From Thalassoglobus polymorphus (GTDB taxonomy: Bacteria; Planctomycetota; Planctomycetia; Planctomycetales; Planctomycetaceae), in assembly GCF_007744255.1 (NCBI RefSeq), contig NZ_CP036267.1, positions 2,855,500 to 2,919,499 of the forward strand: a stretch of DNA of 64,000 nucleotides. Direction: 5' to 3'. Below the pieces are notes generated by a model that saw only the letters and a list, made by a program, of their open reading frames with translations, searched no databases and was not told the origin of the DNA. Both the position numbers and the translations under genes were made by a program. This document shows, one piece after another, positions 27,168 through 36,008 of the stretch (position 1 is its first letter; each line of letters opens with the position of its first letter).

Positions 27168-28955
27168 TCAGTTCGAATTGGTTCCACTCTCGGAAACCTG
27201 CAGCGATGTCATCTCCCTTAAGAGGTCGATGCCAACTGGAGGTTCCGTGAGCATCGGGATTACTGCACTCCGTTGCGACTGAACGTCTCGGATTTCCGTG
27301 ATAAACGGCCATTCACCAGCCCGTCTCTGCTTTAAGACTGGATCAGTCACAGCAAGCGGTGTGAGGCTTTGGTTCACAACCCAGGCGAACGGTTCGATCT
27401 CAGCACGCCGCAGGTCTGTTTGCAACTGAGTCGCTTCGTGGACAGGAGTCGCCTCGGGAAGGGTCACAATCAGAACGCGCGTGAACTCGGGGTCCCGCAA
27501 TCGGGGCAAAAGATTTTGCACTGATTCCGACATCTCCATCGATTGCCGACTGACTTCACGGTGATAAGCCAGAGCTGAATCGAGCAGCAGGATTGTATGG
27601 CCGGTCGGAGCAGTGTCGAGGACTACAAAACGATCCGTTCCTTCCGCCACAGCTTGGGCGAAGGCACGGAACACGGCAATCTCTTCCGTGCAGGGGGAAC
27701 GCAAGTCTTCTTCGAGCAAGGCACGCCCAGCATCATCCAGTCCGGCTCCTGCAGTCTGCATCACCTCAGCGGTGTAGTCCGCAGTCTCTTGAACCGGATC
27801 AATTCGGCTGACTGTCAGATGCGGCATCGACTCAGCTGCCAGCGTCGCCATGACGTGGGCAGCCGGGTCAGTTGTCGAGAGATGCACTTCGTGGCCTCTG
27901 TCAGCTAGAGCGACTGCAACACTTGCTGCCACTGTCGTCTTGCCAACACCACCTTTGCCCATAGAAAGAATAACCCCATGCCCCGGAGCTTCTAAGTCAG
28001 CCAGTAATGATTCGAGACCGGGGAGCGTCGAATCGACTGCTTGCGACTCTTCAGTAGTGGAGGTGATTGCCGCCTCGTCCGAGCCAATCATTCGTAGCAA
28101 TTCAATACCGAGCACATTTCCCGCTGTCAAAGGGACATCGCTGCGTGGCAAATCTGCGAGTTCGTCGGGCATGTCGTTTAATACCCTCGCAAAACGTGTT
28201 TCCATTGTCAGCGCCAATGGATCACTTTTATCCGTAGCTACGAACAGACCATTCACGATCAGCTGCTGATTATCAACACCCAGTTGACGGAGATCGCGAC
28301 TGGTGCGAGCTGCCTCCTTCAACGCCGAGGCATCGGGGCGCGTCACCAGTACCAGTGTCGTGCTTTTCTCATCGGACAGCATTGCGACCGACTGTTGATA
28401 AATTTTCTGCTGATCCTGTAAACCCGCGAGAGGTCCCAGGCAGGACGTTCCCGTAGTATTCGTCTCCATGAAACCGGACCAGGCAGACGGAAGCGTTAGC
28501 AATCGCAATGTGTGACCTGTCGGTGCAGTGTCAAAGATGACGTGATCAAAATCAGTCGTCGACGCTTCATCTCCGAGAAGACGGGAGAACTCATCAAACG
28601 CGGCGATCTCCAGAGTGCAGGAGCCAGAAAGCTGCTCTTCCATACTGGCGACAGCAGCCTCAGGCAGTACTCCGCGATACGGACCGATCATACGTTCCCG
28701 ATAGGCTCGGGCCGATTCAGCCGGATCAATATTCATCGCGGAGAGACCGGGCACATTAGTAATCGGCGTTGGAGAATTCCCGATCTGTGTCGCCAGCACA
28801 TCGTGCAGATTGGACGCCGGATCAGTGGAAACGAGCAGCACCCGTTTCCCTTGGTCTGCGAGTTGCACTGCGGTCGCGCAAGCCATCGTCGTTTTGCCAA
28901 CGCCACCTTTACCGGTGAAGAACAGAATGCGAGTCGGATGTTTGAGATGCTTCAT
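27168..28955 (-). CDS. arsA: Arsenical pump-driving ATPase
   Basis: A 595-residue two-domain ATPase. Both halves have the P-loop GKGGVGKTT (near residues 15-23 and about 331-339) and the DTAPTGHT signature. The metalloid-binding Cys are visible in SGSCTLEIAAF, TGTSCLGPL and RSPCTEEIAVF, corresponding to the known triad (C113/C172/C422 in the R773 protein). ArsA drives an ArsB-type efflux channel; no arsB or acr3 is present in the window. It starts 9 bp after arsD. Confidence 0.95.
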   Translation of the reverse strand: MKHLKHPTRILFFTGKGGVGKTTMACATAVQLADQGKRVLLVSTDPASNLHDVLATQIGNSPTPITNVPGLSAMNIDPAESARAYRERMIGPYRGVLPEAAVASMEEQLSGSCTLEIAAFDEFSRLLGDEASTTDFDHVIFDTAPTGHTLRLLTLPSAWSGFMETNTTGTSCLGPLAGLQDQQKIYQQSVAMLSDEKSTTLVLVTRPDASALKEAARTSRDLRQLGVDNQQLIVNGLFVATDKSDPLALTMETRFARVLNDMPDELADLPRSDVPLTAGNVLGIELLRMIGSDEAAITSTTEESQAVDSTLPGLESLLADLEAPGHGVILSMGKGGVGKTTVAASVAVALADRGHEVHLSTTDPAAHVMATLAAESMPHLTVSRIDPVQETADYTAEVMQTAGAGLDDAGRALLEEDLRSPCTEEIAVFRAFAQAVAEGTDRFVVLDTAPTGHTILLLDSALAYHREVSRQSMEMSESVQNLLPRLRDPEFTRVLIVTLPEATPVHEATQLQTDLRRAEIEPFAWVVNQSLTPLAVTDPVLKQRRAGEWPFITEIRDVQSQRSAVIPMLTEPPVGIDLLREMTSLQVSESGTNSN

Positions 28956-28964
28956 GACAGTACC

Positions 28965-29339
28965 TCAACAGCAGCCAGAGCTGCCGCAGCAGTCTCCAGC
29001 CTCGTCTGAAACAACTGGCAAAGCGGAAGCTTTCAATTGCGTTCCTGTCCACAATGCGAGATTCTCGCGTGTCGGATACTCGCTACGACTCATCACCCGA
29101 CCATCCACCAGGACTAGCGGCAAGCAGTCAACCCCTTCTGCCTGCAACAACTGCTGAACGGTTGGATTACTAGCGTATTCTGCAGGCTGCTGGCCAAGAT
29201 TAAATCGCTCGACTTGGTGGCCTTTCGACTTCAGCCATTCTAAATCGCTGGCGAAACGGGGCAATACGGGGTCAACCTGAGGGCCACAAACACCGCTCGA
29301 ACAACACATTGCAGGATCATAGATTTGAATTTTACTCAT
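28965..29339 (-). CDS. arsD: Arsenite metallochaperone
   Basis: A 124-residue protein. Near the N terminus MCCSSGVCGP supplies the conserved Cys12-Cys13 pair and Cys18 that bind As(III) and deliver it to ArsA. Two further vicinal Cys pairs are at the C terminus (DCCGSSGCC). The thioredoxin-like core matches ArsD. It shares an operon with arsA and is preceded by an inverted-repeat operator in the arsR-arsD gap, so it may have its own ArsR-controlled promoter. Confidence 0.94.
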   Translation of the reverse strand: MSKIQIYDPAMCCSSGVCGPQVDPVLPRFASDLEWLKSKGHQVERFNLGQQPAEYASNPTVQQLLQAEGVDCLPLVLVDGRVMSRSEYPTRENLALWTGTQLKASALPVVSDEAGDCCGSSGCC

Positions 29340-29370
29340 TTCTCACTTCCTCCTCTTACACCTATCGTTC

Positions 29371-29386
29371 ATCGTCGAATCACGAT
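29371..29386. promoter_or_regulatory. Putative ArsR operator upstream of arsD
   Basis: Inverted repeat ATCGT-N6-ACGAT (arms 29371-29375 and 29382-29386) in the 65-bp gap between arsR and arsD. It has the same arms and spacing as the site upstream of arsR. A longer dyad CTATCGT/ACGATAG (29362-29368 and 29382-29388) overlaps it. Confidence 0.65.
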
Positions 29387-29404
29387 AGATATCGTTAAAA
29401 AAAA

Positions 29405-29734
29405 TCACAAGTCCGAGATCAACCCCTTTAACTCTGCAAGCTTCTCTCGATTGATGAAGTAGCAGACTTTAGGACCGTCAATCTCGCCTTGAATGAGGCC
29501 GGAATCCTTCAAGATTTTCAGATGCTGAGAGACCGTGGACTGAGCAAGCGGCAGTTCCGAAACAATTTCACCACAGACACACGCCTCTCGATTAATCAAC
29601 AATCGAATGATTCGTACACGAGCCGGATGCGCCACTGCCCAAGCCAATTTCGCCAATACGTCTGCGCTCTCGTCAACCGGTAATTTGACCGGCCGCGAAT
29701 CACACTTTTGCTGACGTTGCTTTCCTGTGGACAT
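29405..29734 (-). CDS. arsR: ArsR-type metalloid-responsive repressor
   Basis: A 109-residue winged-helix regulator. The metal-binding motif CVCGE lies just before the recognition helices (ELPLAQSTVSQHLKILKDSGLI), followed by a basic wing (GEIDGPKVCYFINREKL). It represses the ars operon and dissociates when As(III) binds. It is the first gene of arsR-arsD-arsA-arsC. Two operator-like dyads flank it, consistent with autoregulation. Confidence 0.93.
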   Translation of the reverse strand: MSTGKQRQQKCDSRPVKLPVDESADVLAKLAWAVAHPARVRIIRLLINREACVCGEIVSELPLAQSTVSQHLKILKDSGLIQGEIDGPKVCYFINREKLAELKGLISDL

Positions 29735-29753
29735 CTGAGCCTCTTAACCTTCT

Positions 29754-29769
29754 ATCGTCAATTTACGAT
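29754..29769. promoter_or_regulatory. Putative ArsR operator upstream of arsR
   Basis: Inverted repeat ATCGT-N6-ACGAT (arms 29754-29758 and 29765-29769), 20 bp upstream of the arsR start on the minus strand. It has the same architecture as the arsD-proximal site. Confidence 0.65.
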
Positions 29770-30319
29770 GAATAGTAACCACGATTTCTGGTGAGTCAAT
29801 AAAAGTTGCGAAATTTTCCATTCAATCCTTCATATCTCTTCACATGCAGACTCAATCAGCCAAGAGGCTCTGATCGCTGAGCTGACTTTTCAACGACAAT
29901 TGCCTGCCAGACAGAGACGACGACCGAAGTCAAAGATTGTCGCTCAACTCTGCTCGACCATTCACAAGCATACCGGTCGAGTTGGCACAGACCATATCAG
30001 TGCCCACGATCGACTTCAGTATTGTTGTTCACTCTTTCTTCGCCTGGAACGCCCGTCACTTCTTATCAGTGATGCGCAAAACTGCCCCGCACAGGTGTGC
30101 CGCTCGCTTTTGGTTGAAGTATGCGCGGGGAATATTCCGCACACTCGATTCTGGCTGCCTGCTCAACTTTGTACTTTGTGAACTGGCAATCGTTGTGTGA
30201 TAACGCACATACTCAACAGATTGAGAACTCCACAGGGCTCTCAACGTGGATGGAAGTAAAACTTCTCTTCCCGCAAATTTTGAAGCGACGTACTCACCAA
30301 CCAGCTTTGGACTCACTTG
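29770..30319. other. Divergent gap between ars operon and acyl-CoA synthetase
   Basis: A 550-bp gap. I see no repeats of the two interspersed families, no RNA gene and no convincing small gene; open frames up to about 90 codons on both strands look like background. Confidence 0.5.
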
Positions 30320-33124
30320 ATGCCTGTTCATTTTCTTGACAAGATTTTTTCTCCCAAACGAATTGCCGTCATCGGAGCGAGTGATAAACGATCGAAAGTT
30401 GGTTACAGCGTTTTGCAGAATTTGATTGGGACAGGCTACGATGGCGTTGTCTACCCAGTGAACAATAAACGCGAGTCAGTACAGGGAGTTCACGCCTACC
30501 CGAGCATCGCAGCGTTACCGCATGTCCCAGATCTCGTGATTGTCTGCACTCCAGCAGCTTCGGTGCTGGACCTTGTCCATCAATGTGGCCGTGCCGGTGT
30601 CGGAGGAATGATCATTCTGTCCGCAGGATTCAAAGAAGCGGGCGAGGCAGGCAGATCGCTGGAAGATCAAATTCGTGAAGCGAAGTCAGAATATAACCTC
30701 CGAATCATTGGACCAAACTGCCTTGGTGTCATCGCACCGCATCGAAAATTGAATGCCAGTTTTGCAGCTTCGATGCCTCGTCCCGGGAGTGTTGCATTGA
30801 TTTCTCAATCCGGTGCGTTATGTACTGCGATTCTGGACTGGGCTGAAAAAGAAGGCATTGGATTCTCCCACTTTGTCTCCATCGGCAATATGGTCGATGT
30901 CGGCGTTGCTGATCTGATTGACTACTTTGCGAACGACCTTCATACGAAATCGATGATTCTCTATGTCGAGTCCATTACGGAAGCGAGGTCCTTCATGTCT
31001 GCCGCGCGAGCTTTCACTCGAACGAATCCCATCGTCGCATTTAAATCGGGACGATTTACTGAGTCTGCGAAAGCTGCCAGCTCTCATACCGGAGCCATGG
31101 CAGGCGCGGACGATGTCTATGATGCTGCTTTTAAACGAGCGGGAATCGAACGCGCTTTCGAGATTGACGAATTGTTCGACACCGCGGAACTGCTTGCACG
31201 TTACGCCCCTCCGCGAGGACCACGGTTGGCAATTGTGACGAACGCTGGAGGACCTGGCGTGATTGCTACCGATGCCCTGATCGCTCGCGGTGGTGTCCTC
31301 GCGAAACTTTCAGATGAAGTCATTCAGAAACTGGACTCCCATCTTCCGGCGTACTGGTCAAAGGAAAATCCCGTCGACATCCTCGGCGACGCCACAGCCG
31401 ACCGATTCACTAAAACACTGCGCCCGATCCTGAGTGATCAACAAGTTGACGCGGTACTTGTCGTGCTGACTCCGCAGGCAATGACAGATCCGACTGCAAT
31501 TGCGAGAGCTGTGGTCACAGTCGCTCAAGGCTCAATTAAGCCCGTGCTCGCAGTCTGGATGGGGGGAGCCATGATCGAAGAGGGAGAACGAATCCTCAAT
31601 GCCGGCGGGGTTGCAACTTACCCCAGACCGGAGCACGCAGTCCGAGCGTTTATGCACTTGGCGGCCTATGGTCAAAATCGCAAGTTGCTGTACGAAACCC
31701 CGCAAGAGATGCCGATCATTTTTCCGGCTCGGTCTCATAATTTGAATCATTCGAAAAGCTCTTCGATCAGTCGACTCAGCGAGGACTGGAAACCTCCTCT
31801 CACCAACCTGATTTCGCGTTTCCTCCGTCGACGCTCGAAACAGGGACAACGGATCTTGTCGGAAGCTGACTCAAAGTCAATCTTGAAGCGGTATGGAATC
31901 CCGACGACACGAACTCTGATTGCGAGTTCACCAAGGCACGCTGTCCGACACGCCAACGAAGTCGGTTACCCAGTCGTGTTGAAAGTCTTTTCTCACGACA
32001 TTACACACAAAACCGACGTGGGTGGTGTCATGCTGAATCTCCTTCATGATGACGACGTAAAACGAGGATATGCCGAAATTATTGCGAACGCGAAACGACT
32101 TGCACCAGAGGCAAAAGTCGCAGGTGTCACGGTTCAGCCAATGTTTAAACGGGGCCATGGAGTCGAGTTGATCCTCGGAACAAAGCAAGACCCCACTTTT
32201 GGATCTGTGATCATGATCGGAACCGGCGGAACAGCCGCAGAATGCTTTGGTGACCGTGTGCTCGAGCTGCCACCACTGAACGAAAGACTCACTTGGCGAA
32301 TGCTGGAATCACTGAAGTCGTGGCCACTCCTGCAAGGTTATCGAGGTCGACCAGGCGTCGACATGAACCAGCTGATCCAAACAATCATTCGATTCTCATA
32401 TCTCGTCGCAGAATCGCCTGAGATTAAAGAGTTCGATATCAATCCACTGGTAGCGACAGAAAACGGAATTATGGCGCTCGATGCACGAGCAGTCATTGAC
32501 GATGATGCGGCAAGTCGCTCACTTCGCCAGTATAGTCATCTGGCAATCCGTCCGTATCCCGAGCAGTATATCCGTGATGCACAACTCAAGGATGGTCGAT
32601 CGATTCAGCTTCGTCCAATCCGCCCAGAAGACGAACCGATGTGGCAGGCGATGGCTGCCGCCTGCTCGGATGAGTCCATTCATTCACGATTTCGATTACT
32701 CGTCCGAAATCCATCGCACAGCATCGCATCTCGATTTTGTTTTATCGACTACGACCGTGAAATGGCGATCGTCGCTGAAATCGAAGAGCACGGTGAGCGA
32801 AAGATTATTGGCATCGGTCGCTTAGTCACCGATTCGGACCACGAGAAGGCTGAATACGCCATTCTGGTGGCCGATCAATGGCAAAATCAGAAGCTCGGTT
32901 CACAACTCACTAACTACTGTGTTGAAATTGGACAATCCTGGGGATTGAAGCGAATCGTAGCAGAAACAGACTGGGACAACCGCAGAATGCTGATGACGTT
33001 AAAAAAAGCGGGGTTCGAGGTCACTGAACGATCAGAGGGCATTGTTTATCTGCAACGAACTTTACAGCCTGCGAAGAGTGCTGACAGCGAAGAAGGCGTC
33101 TCAGCAAGGCCTGTTGCCAAGTAG
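30320..33124 (+). CDS. ADP-forming acyl-CoA synthetase fused to GNAT acetyltransferase (Pat-like)
   Basis: A 934-residue fusion. Order: CoA-binding domain (about 5-130, AVIGASDKRSKVGYSV), succinyl-CoA-ligase-like domain (IIGPNCLGVIAP, ALISQSGALCTAI; H256 in SHTGAMAG corresponds to the phosphorylated His of ADP-forming synthetases), ATP-grasp domain (about 510-720, GYPVVLKVFSHDITHKTDVGG) and a C-terminal GNAT domain (about 760-910) with the acetyl-CoA motif NQKLGSQL. Family members acetylate protein lysines (PatZ/YfiQ type) or make acetyl-CoA. Retention of His256 suggests the synthetase half may still be active, unlike Pat (inference). The start is ATG at 30320; a TTG three bases upstream is in frame. 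Confidence 0.9.
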   Translation: MPVHFLDKIFSPKRIAVIGASDKRSKVGYSVLQNLIGTGYDGVVYPVNNKRESVQGVHAYPSIAALPHVPDLVIVCTPAASVLDLVHQCGRAGVGGMIILSAGFKEAGEAGRSLEDQIREAKSEYNLRIIGPNCLGVIAPHRKLNASFAASMPRPGSVALISQSGALCTAILDWAEKEGIGFSHFVSIGNMVDVGVADLIDYFANDLHTKSMILYVESITEARSFMSAARAFTRTNPIVAFKSGRFTESAKAASSHTGAMAGADDVYDAAFKRAGIERAFEIDELFDTAELLARYAPPRGPRLAIVTNAGGPGVIATDALIARGGVLAKLSDEVIQKLDSHLPAYWSKENPVDILGDATADRFTKTLRPILSDQQVDAVLVVLTPQAMTDPTAIARAVVTVAQGSIKPVLAVWMGGAMIEEGERILNAGGVATYPRPEHAVRAFMHLAAYGQNRKLLYETPQEMPIIFPARSHNLNHSKSSSISRLSEDWKPPLTNLISRFLRRRSKQGQRILSEADSKSILKRYGIPTTRTLIASSPRHAVRHANEVGYPVVLKVFSHDITHKTDVGGVMLNLLHDDDVKRGYAEIIANAKRLAPEAKVAGVTVQPMFKRGHGVELILGTKQDPTFGSVIMIGTGGTAAECFGDRVLELPPLNERLTWRMLESLKSWPLLQGYRGRPGVDMNQLIQTIIRFSYLVAESPEIKEFDINPLVATENGIMALDARAVIDDDAASRSLRQYSHLAIRPYPEQYIRDAQLKDGRSIQLRPIRPEDEPMWQAMAAACSDESIHSRFRLLVRNPSHSIASRFCFIDYDREMAIVAEIEEHGERKIIGIGRLVTDSDHEKAEYAILVADQWQNQKLGSQLTNYCVEIGQSWGLKRIVAETDWDNRRMLMTLKKAGFEVTERSEGIVYLQRTLQPAKSADSEEGVSARPVAK

Positions 33125-33170
33125 TCCGATCAGTATCTCGTCTCAATTCCTCTTTAAAAGTTGAGTTTCA

Positions 33171-34112
33171 GTGCCATCACTTCTTTACATGGATGACTGT
33201 TTCCTGAATCACGGAAGTGAGTCACATCCAGAATGCCCAGCGAGACTGCGACATCTTAGCGCACATCTTCAATCGACCGATCTCATCCAGCAATTCGAAA
33301 GACAGCAAATCATTCCTGCAACTGAGGAGCAACTCCAGCTTGCACATCATGGTGGTTACATTCACCAGTTGAAAAAATTTGCAGAGGCAGGAGGCGGATG
33401 GATCGAGAACGACACGTTCGTGAGTCAACAGTCATTTGAAACGGCGCGTGCTGCAGTGGGGACTGTTATTGAGGCGGTGGACGCCGTTATGAAAGGTGTT
33501 GGACGACAGGCGGTCTGCTTAGTGCGACCTCCTGGTCACCACGCGCTACCAACGATGGCGATGGGATTCTGCCTGTTCAATAACATCGCCATCGGAGCCA
33601 TTCATGCGAGAGAGCATCACCTCCTGCATCGCATTCTCATCGTGGACTGGGACGTCCATCACGGAAACGGGACGCAACATCTTTTTTACCGTGACCATGA
33701 TGTCTATTACCTCTCTGTTCACCGTTCGCCTCTCTTTCCCGGCACAGGTACTGCAAGTGAAACAGGAGAAGGCGATGGACTTGGAACGACCTTCAACCTG
33801 CCGCTTGAATTTGGAGTGAGTCGCAAGGAGTACTTCGAAAGGTTCAGCACACTGTTGGATCATGCAGCATCCCGCTGTCGTCCGGAACTGGTCTTGCTGA
33901 GTGCAGGGTTTGACGCCCACCACGCTGACCCAATCGGCTCGCTGGGACTGGAAACCGAAGACTATGCACCGCTCACAAAGATGGTGCAGGACGTCGCCAA
34001 TGAGTACTGCGATGGCCGCTTGATCAGCGTCCTTGAAGGGGGGTACAATGTTCCTGTACTTGCCGACTGCGTCGAACTGCACTTAAGAACGCTCCTTGAT
34101 CACACGCCCTGA
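33171..34112 (+). CDS. Histone-deacetylase-family (AcuC-like) protein
   Basis: A 313-residue class II-type HDAC homologue. Active-site elements: PPGHHA (H123-H124), zinc ligands in IVDWDVHHGNGTQ (D161, H163), LSAGFDAHHADPIGSL and LEGGYN near the end. It starts with GTG, giving the family-typical LLYMDDCFLNHGSESHPECPARL. Located 46 bp after the Pat-like gene and probably co-transcribed. An acetyltransferase plus deacetylase pair suggests reversible lysine acetylation of metabolic enzymes (inference); acetylpolyamine deacetylation is an alternative. Confidence 0.92.
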   Translation: MPSLLYMDDCFLNHGSESHPECPARLRHLSAHLQSTDLIQQFERQQIIPATEEQLQLAHHGGYIHQLKKFAEAGGGWIENDTFVSQQSFETARAAVGTVIEAVDAVMKGVGRQAVCLVRPPGHHALPTMAMGFCLFNNIAIGAIHAREHHLLHRILIVDWDVHHGNGTQHLFYRDHDVYYLSVHRSPLFPGTGTASETGEGDGLGTTFNLPLEFGVSRKEYFERFSTLLDHAASRCRPELVLLSAGFDAHHADPIGSLGLETEDYAPLTKMVQDVANEYCDGRLISVLEGGYNVPVLADCVELHLRTLLDHTP

Positions 34113-34417
34113 CGACCTGCCCCAACATTTCCCCTCTGTTGCCGTCCCCTCTTGCGGTTTCCCTTTCTGTTGCCGCATCCTGTCTCCAGTTTTGACAACA
34201 TCCTGAAAGAAGAAGCAGGGTTTCGTTATTGAAACAGAACTCTTATCACCCGGATACAAATTATCAGGCATTCCACAAAGTTTGGAAGAGGAGGAGTGTT
34301 TGATGAATTGTGTTCACCGTTCACATTCTCTTATCCTTCTTCATACTTAACCGGTTCACGGAACATGAACATGAAAATGAACATGTCCTCCAAAGGCAGA
34401 TCCATCAGGACTTGAAG
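34113..34417. other. Gap before the M20 amidohydrolase
   Basis: A 305-bp gap. Pyrimidine-rich CCTCTGTTGCCG/CTTTCTGTTGCCG repeats at about 34132-34178 and an ATGAACATGAAAATGAACATG run at 34364-34384 are visible. The frame of the next gene stays open through the end of the gap without a domain. Confidence 0.5.
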
Positions 34418-35758
34418 ATGATGACAAAGTCTACAACTTGGAAATCCGAAGTTTGCACAGCGATCGACCGGCGGAGGGAGGACATCATCAACATTGGCGA
34501 ATCAATCATGGATACGCCAGAGTTAGGATTCAAGGAAACACAAACCGCCGAGCGAGTGAAACAAACTTTCGATCAAGTCGGCCTCTCATTCGAAGACGGT
34601 CTCGCGATCACGGGAGTCAAAGCTGTGCTGCGAGGGGCGAAAGAGGGGCCAACAATCGCTCTCATGGGAGAGTTAGACGCATTACAAGTCCCCGACCACC
34701 CACGAGCGGACCCGACTTCCGGTGCGGCTCACGCATGTGGGCATAATGCACAAATCGCAGGATTGATGGGGGCCGCTATGGCGCTCACAGAGACCGGGAT
34801 TGCTGAACACCTTGCAGGAAATATCGTATTTTTCGCCGTCCCCGCAGAAGAGTATGTTGAGATCAACTACCGGGTCGGACTCGTCAAGGAAGGAAAAAAC
34901 ACCTTCCTGACCGGCAAGCAGGAGCTCATCAAACTTGGGCACTTTGATGATATCGACATGGCGGTCATGATCCATTCAACCAGCCCCGTGGTGAGCGAAG
35001 GCAGCATGGGAATTGCCCCTTCTTCGAACGGTTTTCTCGCCAAGAACATTCGCTTTCTGGGGAAGGCATCTCACGCTGGAATCTTTCCCGAACGTGGAGT
35101 AAACGCCCTTTGCGCAGCACAACTTGCCTTGAGCGCGATCAACGCGCAGCGAGAAACGTTTCGAGATCAGGATTGCGTCCGCGTACATCCCATCATCACA
35201 AAGGGTGGTGATCTCGTAAACATTATCCCGGCGGAAGTTTGCATGGAGACATATGTTCGCGCGAAGACGCCTGATGCAATTCTCGACGCTTCCCATAAAG
35301 TTGATCGCGCGTTGCGTGGCGCTGCAATGGCGATGGGCTGCAAGGTTGAAATCGAAACCGTTCCTGGAAACCTGCCGCTCCGTAACGACCCAGAACTCGC
35401 AGAGATCTTCCGCGACACGGCAGGAGCCGTTTTGGGCGAAGAGAACTATCGAGACTACCCTCACAGTGGCGGGTCAACCGATGCTGGTGACCTCAGTCAA
35501 ATCATGCCAGTTTTACATCCAATGATGACCGGCGCCGCAGGAGCTCATCACCAGATTGACTGGTGCATCGCCGACCATGAACGTGGATACATCGCCCCTG
35601 CCAAAACGCTCGCCATGATGGCTGTTGACTTACTCAGCAACGATGCCGCTAAGGCAAAAGGAATCTTGGACAAAAGCAGCCCAGCCATGTCGAAGGCAGA
35701 ATACCTGGAACGCCAGACATCTGTCTTCCGAACAGAACTGTATGACGGCACAAAGTGA
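34418..35758 (+). CDS. M20/amidohydrolase-type metallopeptidase
   Basis: A 446-residue protein of the M20D amidohydrolase type (aminoacylase/indole-acetyl-amino-acid hydrolase relatives). Motifs: ELGFKETQTAERV, GELDALQVPDHPRADP, the metal-binding HACGHNAQIAG, the Glu pair in VPAEEYVEI, and HAGIFPERGVNAL in the dimerisation domain. The start at 34418 follows AGGA and begins the first helix; the frame extends to 34310 with no domain content. It probably removes N-acyl groups from amino acids or dipeptides in the cytoplasm; the substrate is unknown. It lies downstream of the HDAC-like gene after a 305-bp gap, so operon membership is doubtful. Confidence 0.88.
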   Translation: MMTKSTTWKSEVCTAIDRRREDIINIGESIMDTPELGFKETQTAERVKQTFDQVGLSFEDGLAITGVKAVLRGAKEGPTIALMGELDALQVPDHPRADPTSGAAHACGHNAQIAGLMGAAMALTETGIAEHLAGNIVFFAVPAEEYVEINYRVGLVKEGKNTFLTGKQELIKLGHFDDIDMAVMIHSTSPVVSEGSMGIAPSSNGFLAKNIRFLGKASHAGIFPERGVNALCAAQLALSAINAQRETFRDQDCVRVHPIITKGGDLVNIIPAEVCMETYVRAKTPDAILDASHKVDRALRGAAMAMGCKVEIETVPGNLPLRNDPELAEIFRDTAGAVLGEENYRDYPHSGGSTDAGDLSQIMPVLHPMMTGAAGAHHQIDWCIADHERGYIAPAKTLAMMAVDLLSNDAAKAKGILDKSSPAMSKAEYLERQTSVFRTELYDGTK

Positions 35759-35888
35759 GTCTCTCGATTTTGGATCAGAGGAATCCAACTCCTGCTCGCT
35801 CTGCCGGTGAAAAAGAGAATTCCTTCAGAAGAAACTCCGAGCATCACAAGTAACGCGTGGAAATCGAGAGCAAATCCTATCTTGTTTT

Positions 35889-35930
35889 TTTTCTGCCTCG
35901 TCGCGAGCAGTCTCTGAATTCATGAGAGCG
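35889..35930 (+). repeat. Interspersed repeat family 1, copy F
   Basis: TTCTGCCTCGTCGCGAGCAG followed by TCTCTGAATTCATGAGAGCG, a good match to the family core and tail. Confidence 0.7.
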
Positions 35931-35980
35931 AAGTTCTCTTCCACAGACACGACGAACTTTAAGAATGCATAAAAAGGAAA

Positions 35981-36008
35981 AGCCCGTTAGAAACAGATCT
36001 AACGGGCT
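35981..36008 (-). terminator. Strong terminator hairpin with no minus-strand gene
   Basis: AGCCCGTTAGA (35981-35991), six-base loop, TCTAACGGGCT (35998-36008): 11 perfect pairs. On the minus strand it is followed by TTTCCTTTTT, a T-rich tract; on the plus strand it is followed by CTCCTCACC. It therefore looks like a minus-strand terminator, but no called gene lies immediately upstream on that strand. Confidence 0.7.

Noticed and set aside
34364-34384. ATGAACATGAAAATGAACATG repeat, possible start region of the M20 gene
   Set aside because: Simple low-complexity run; the frame begins its first domain only after the Met at 34418, which has an RBS.
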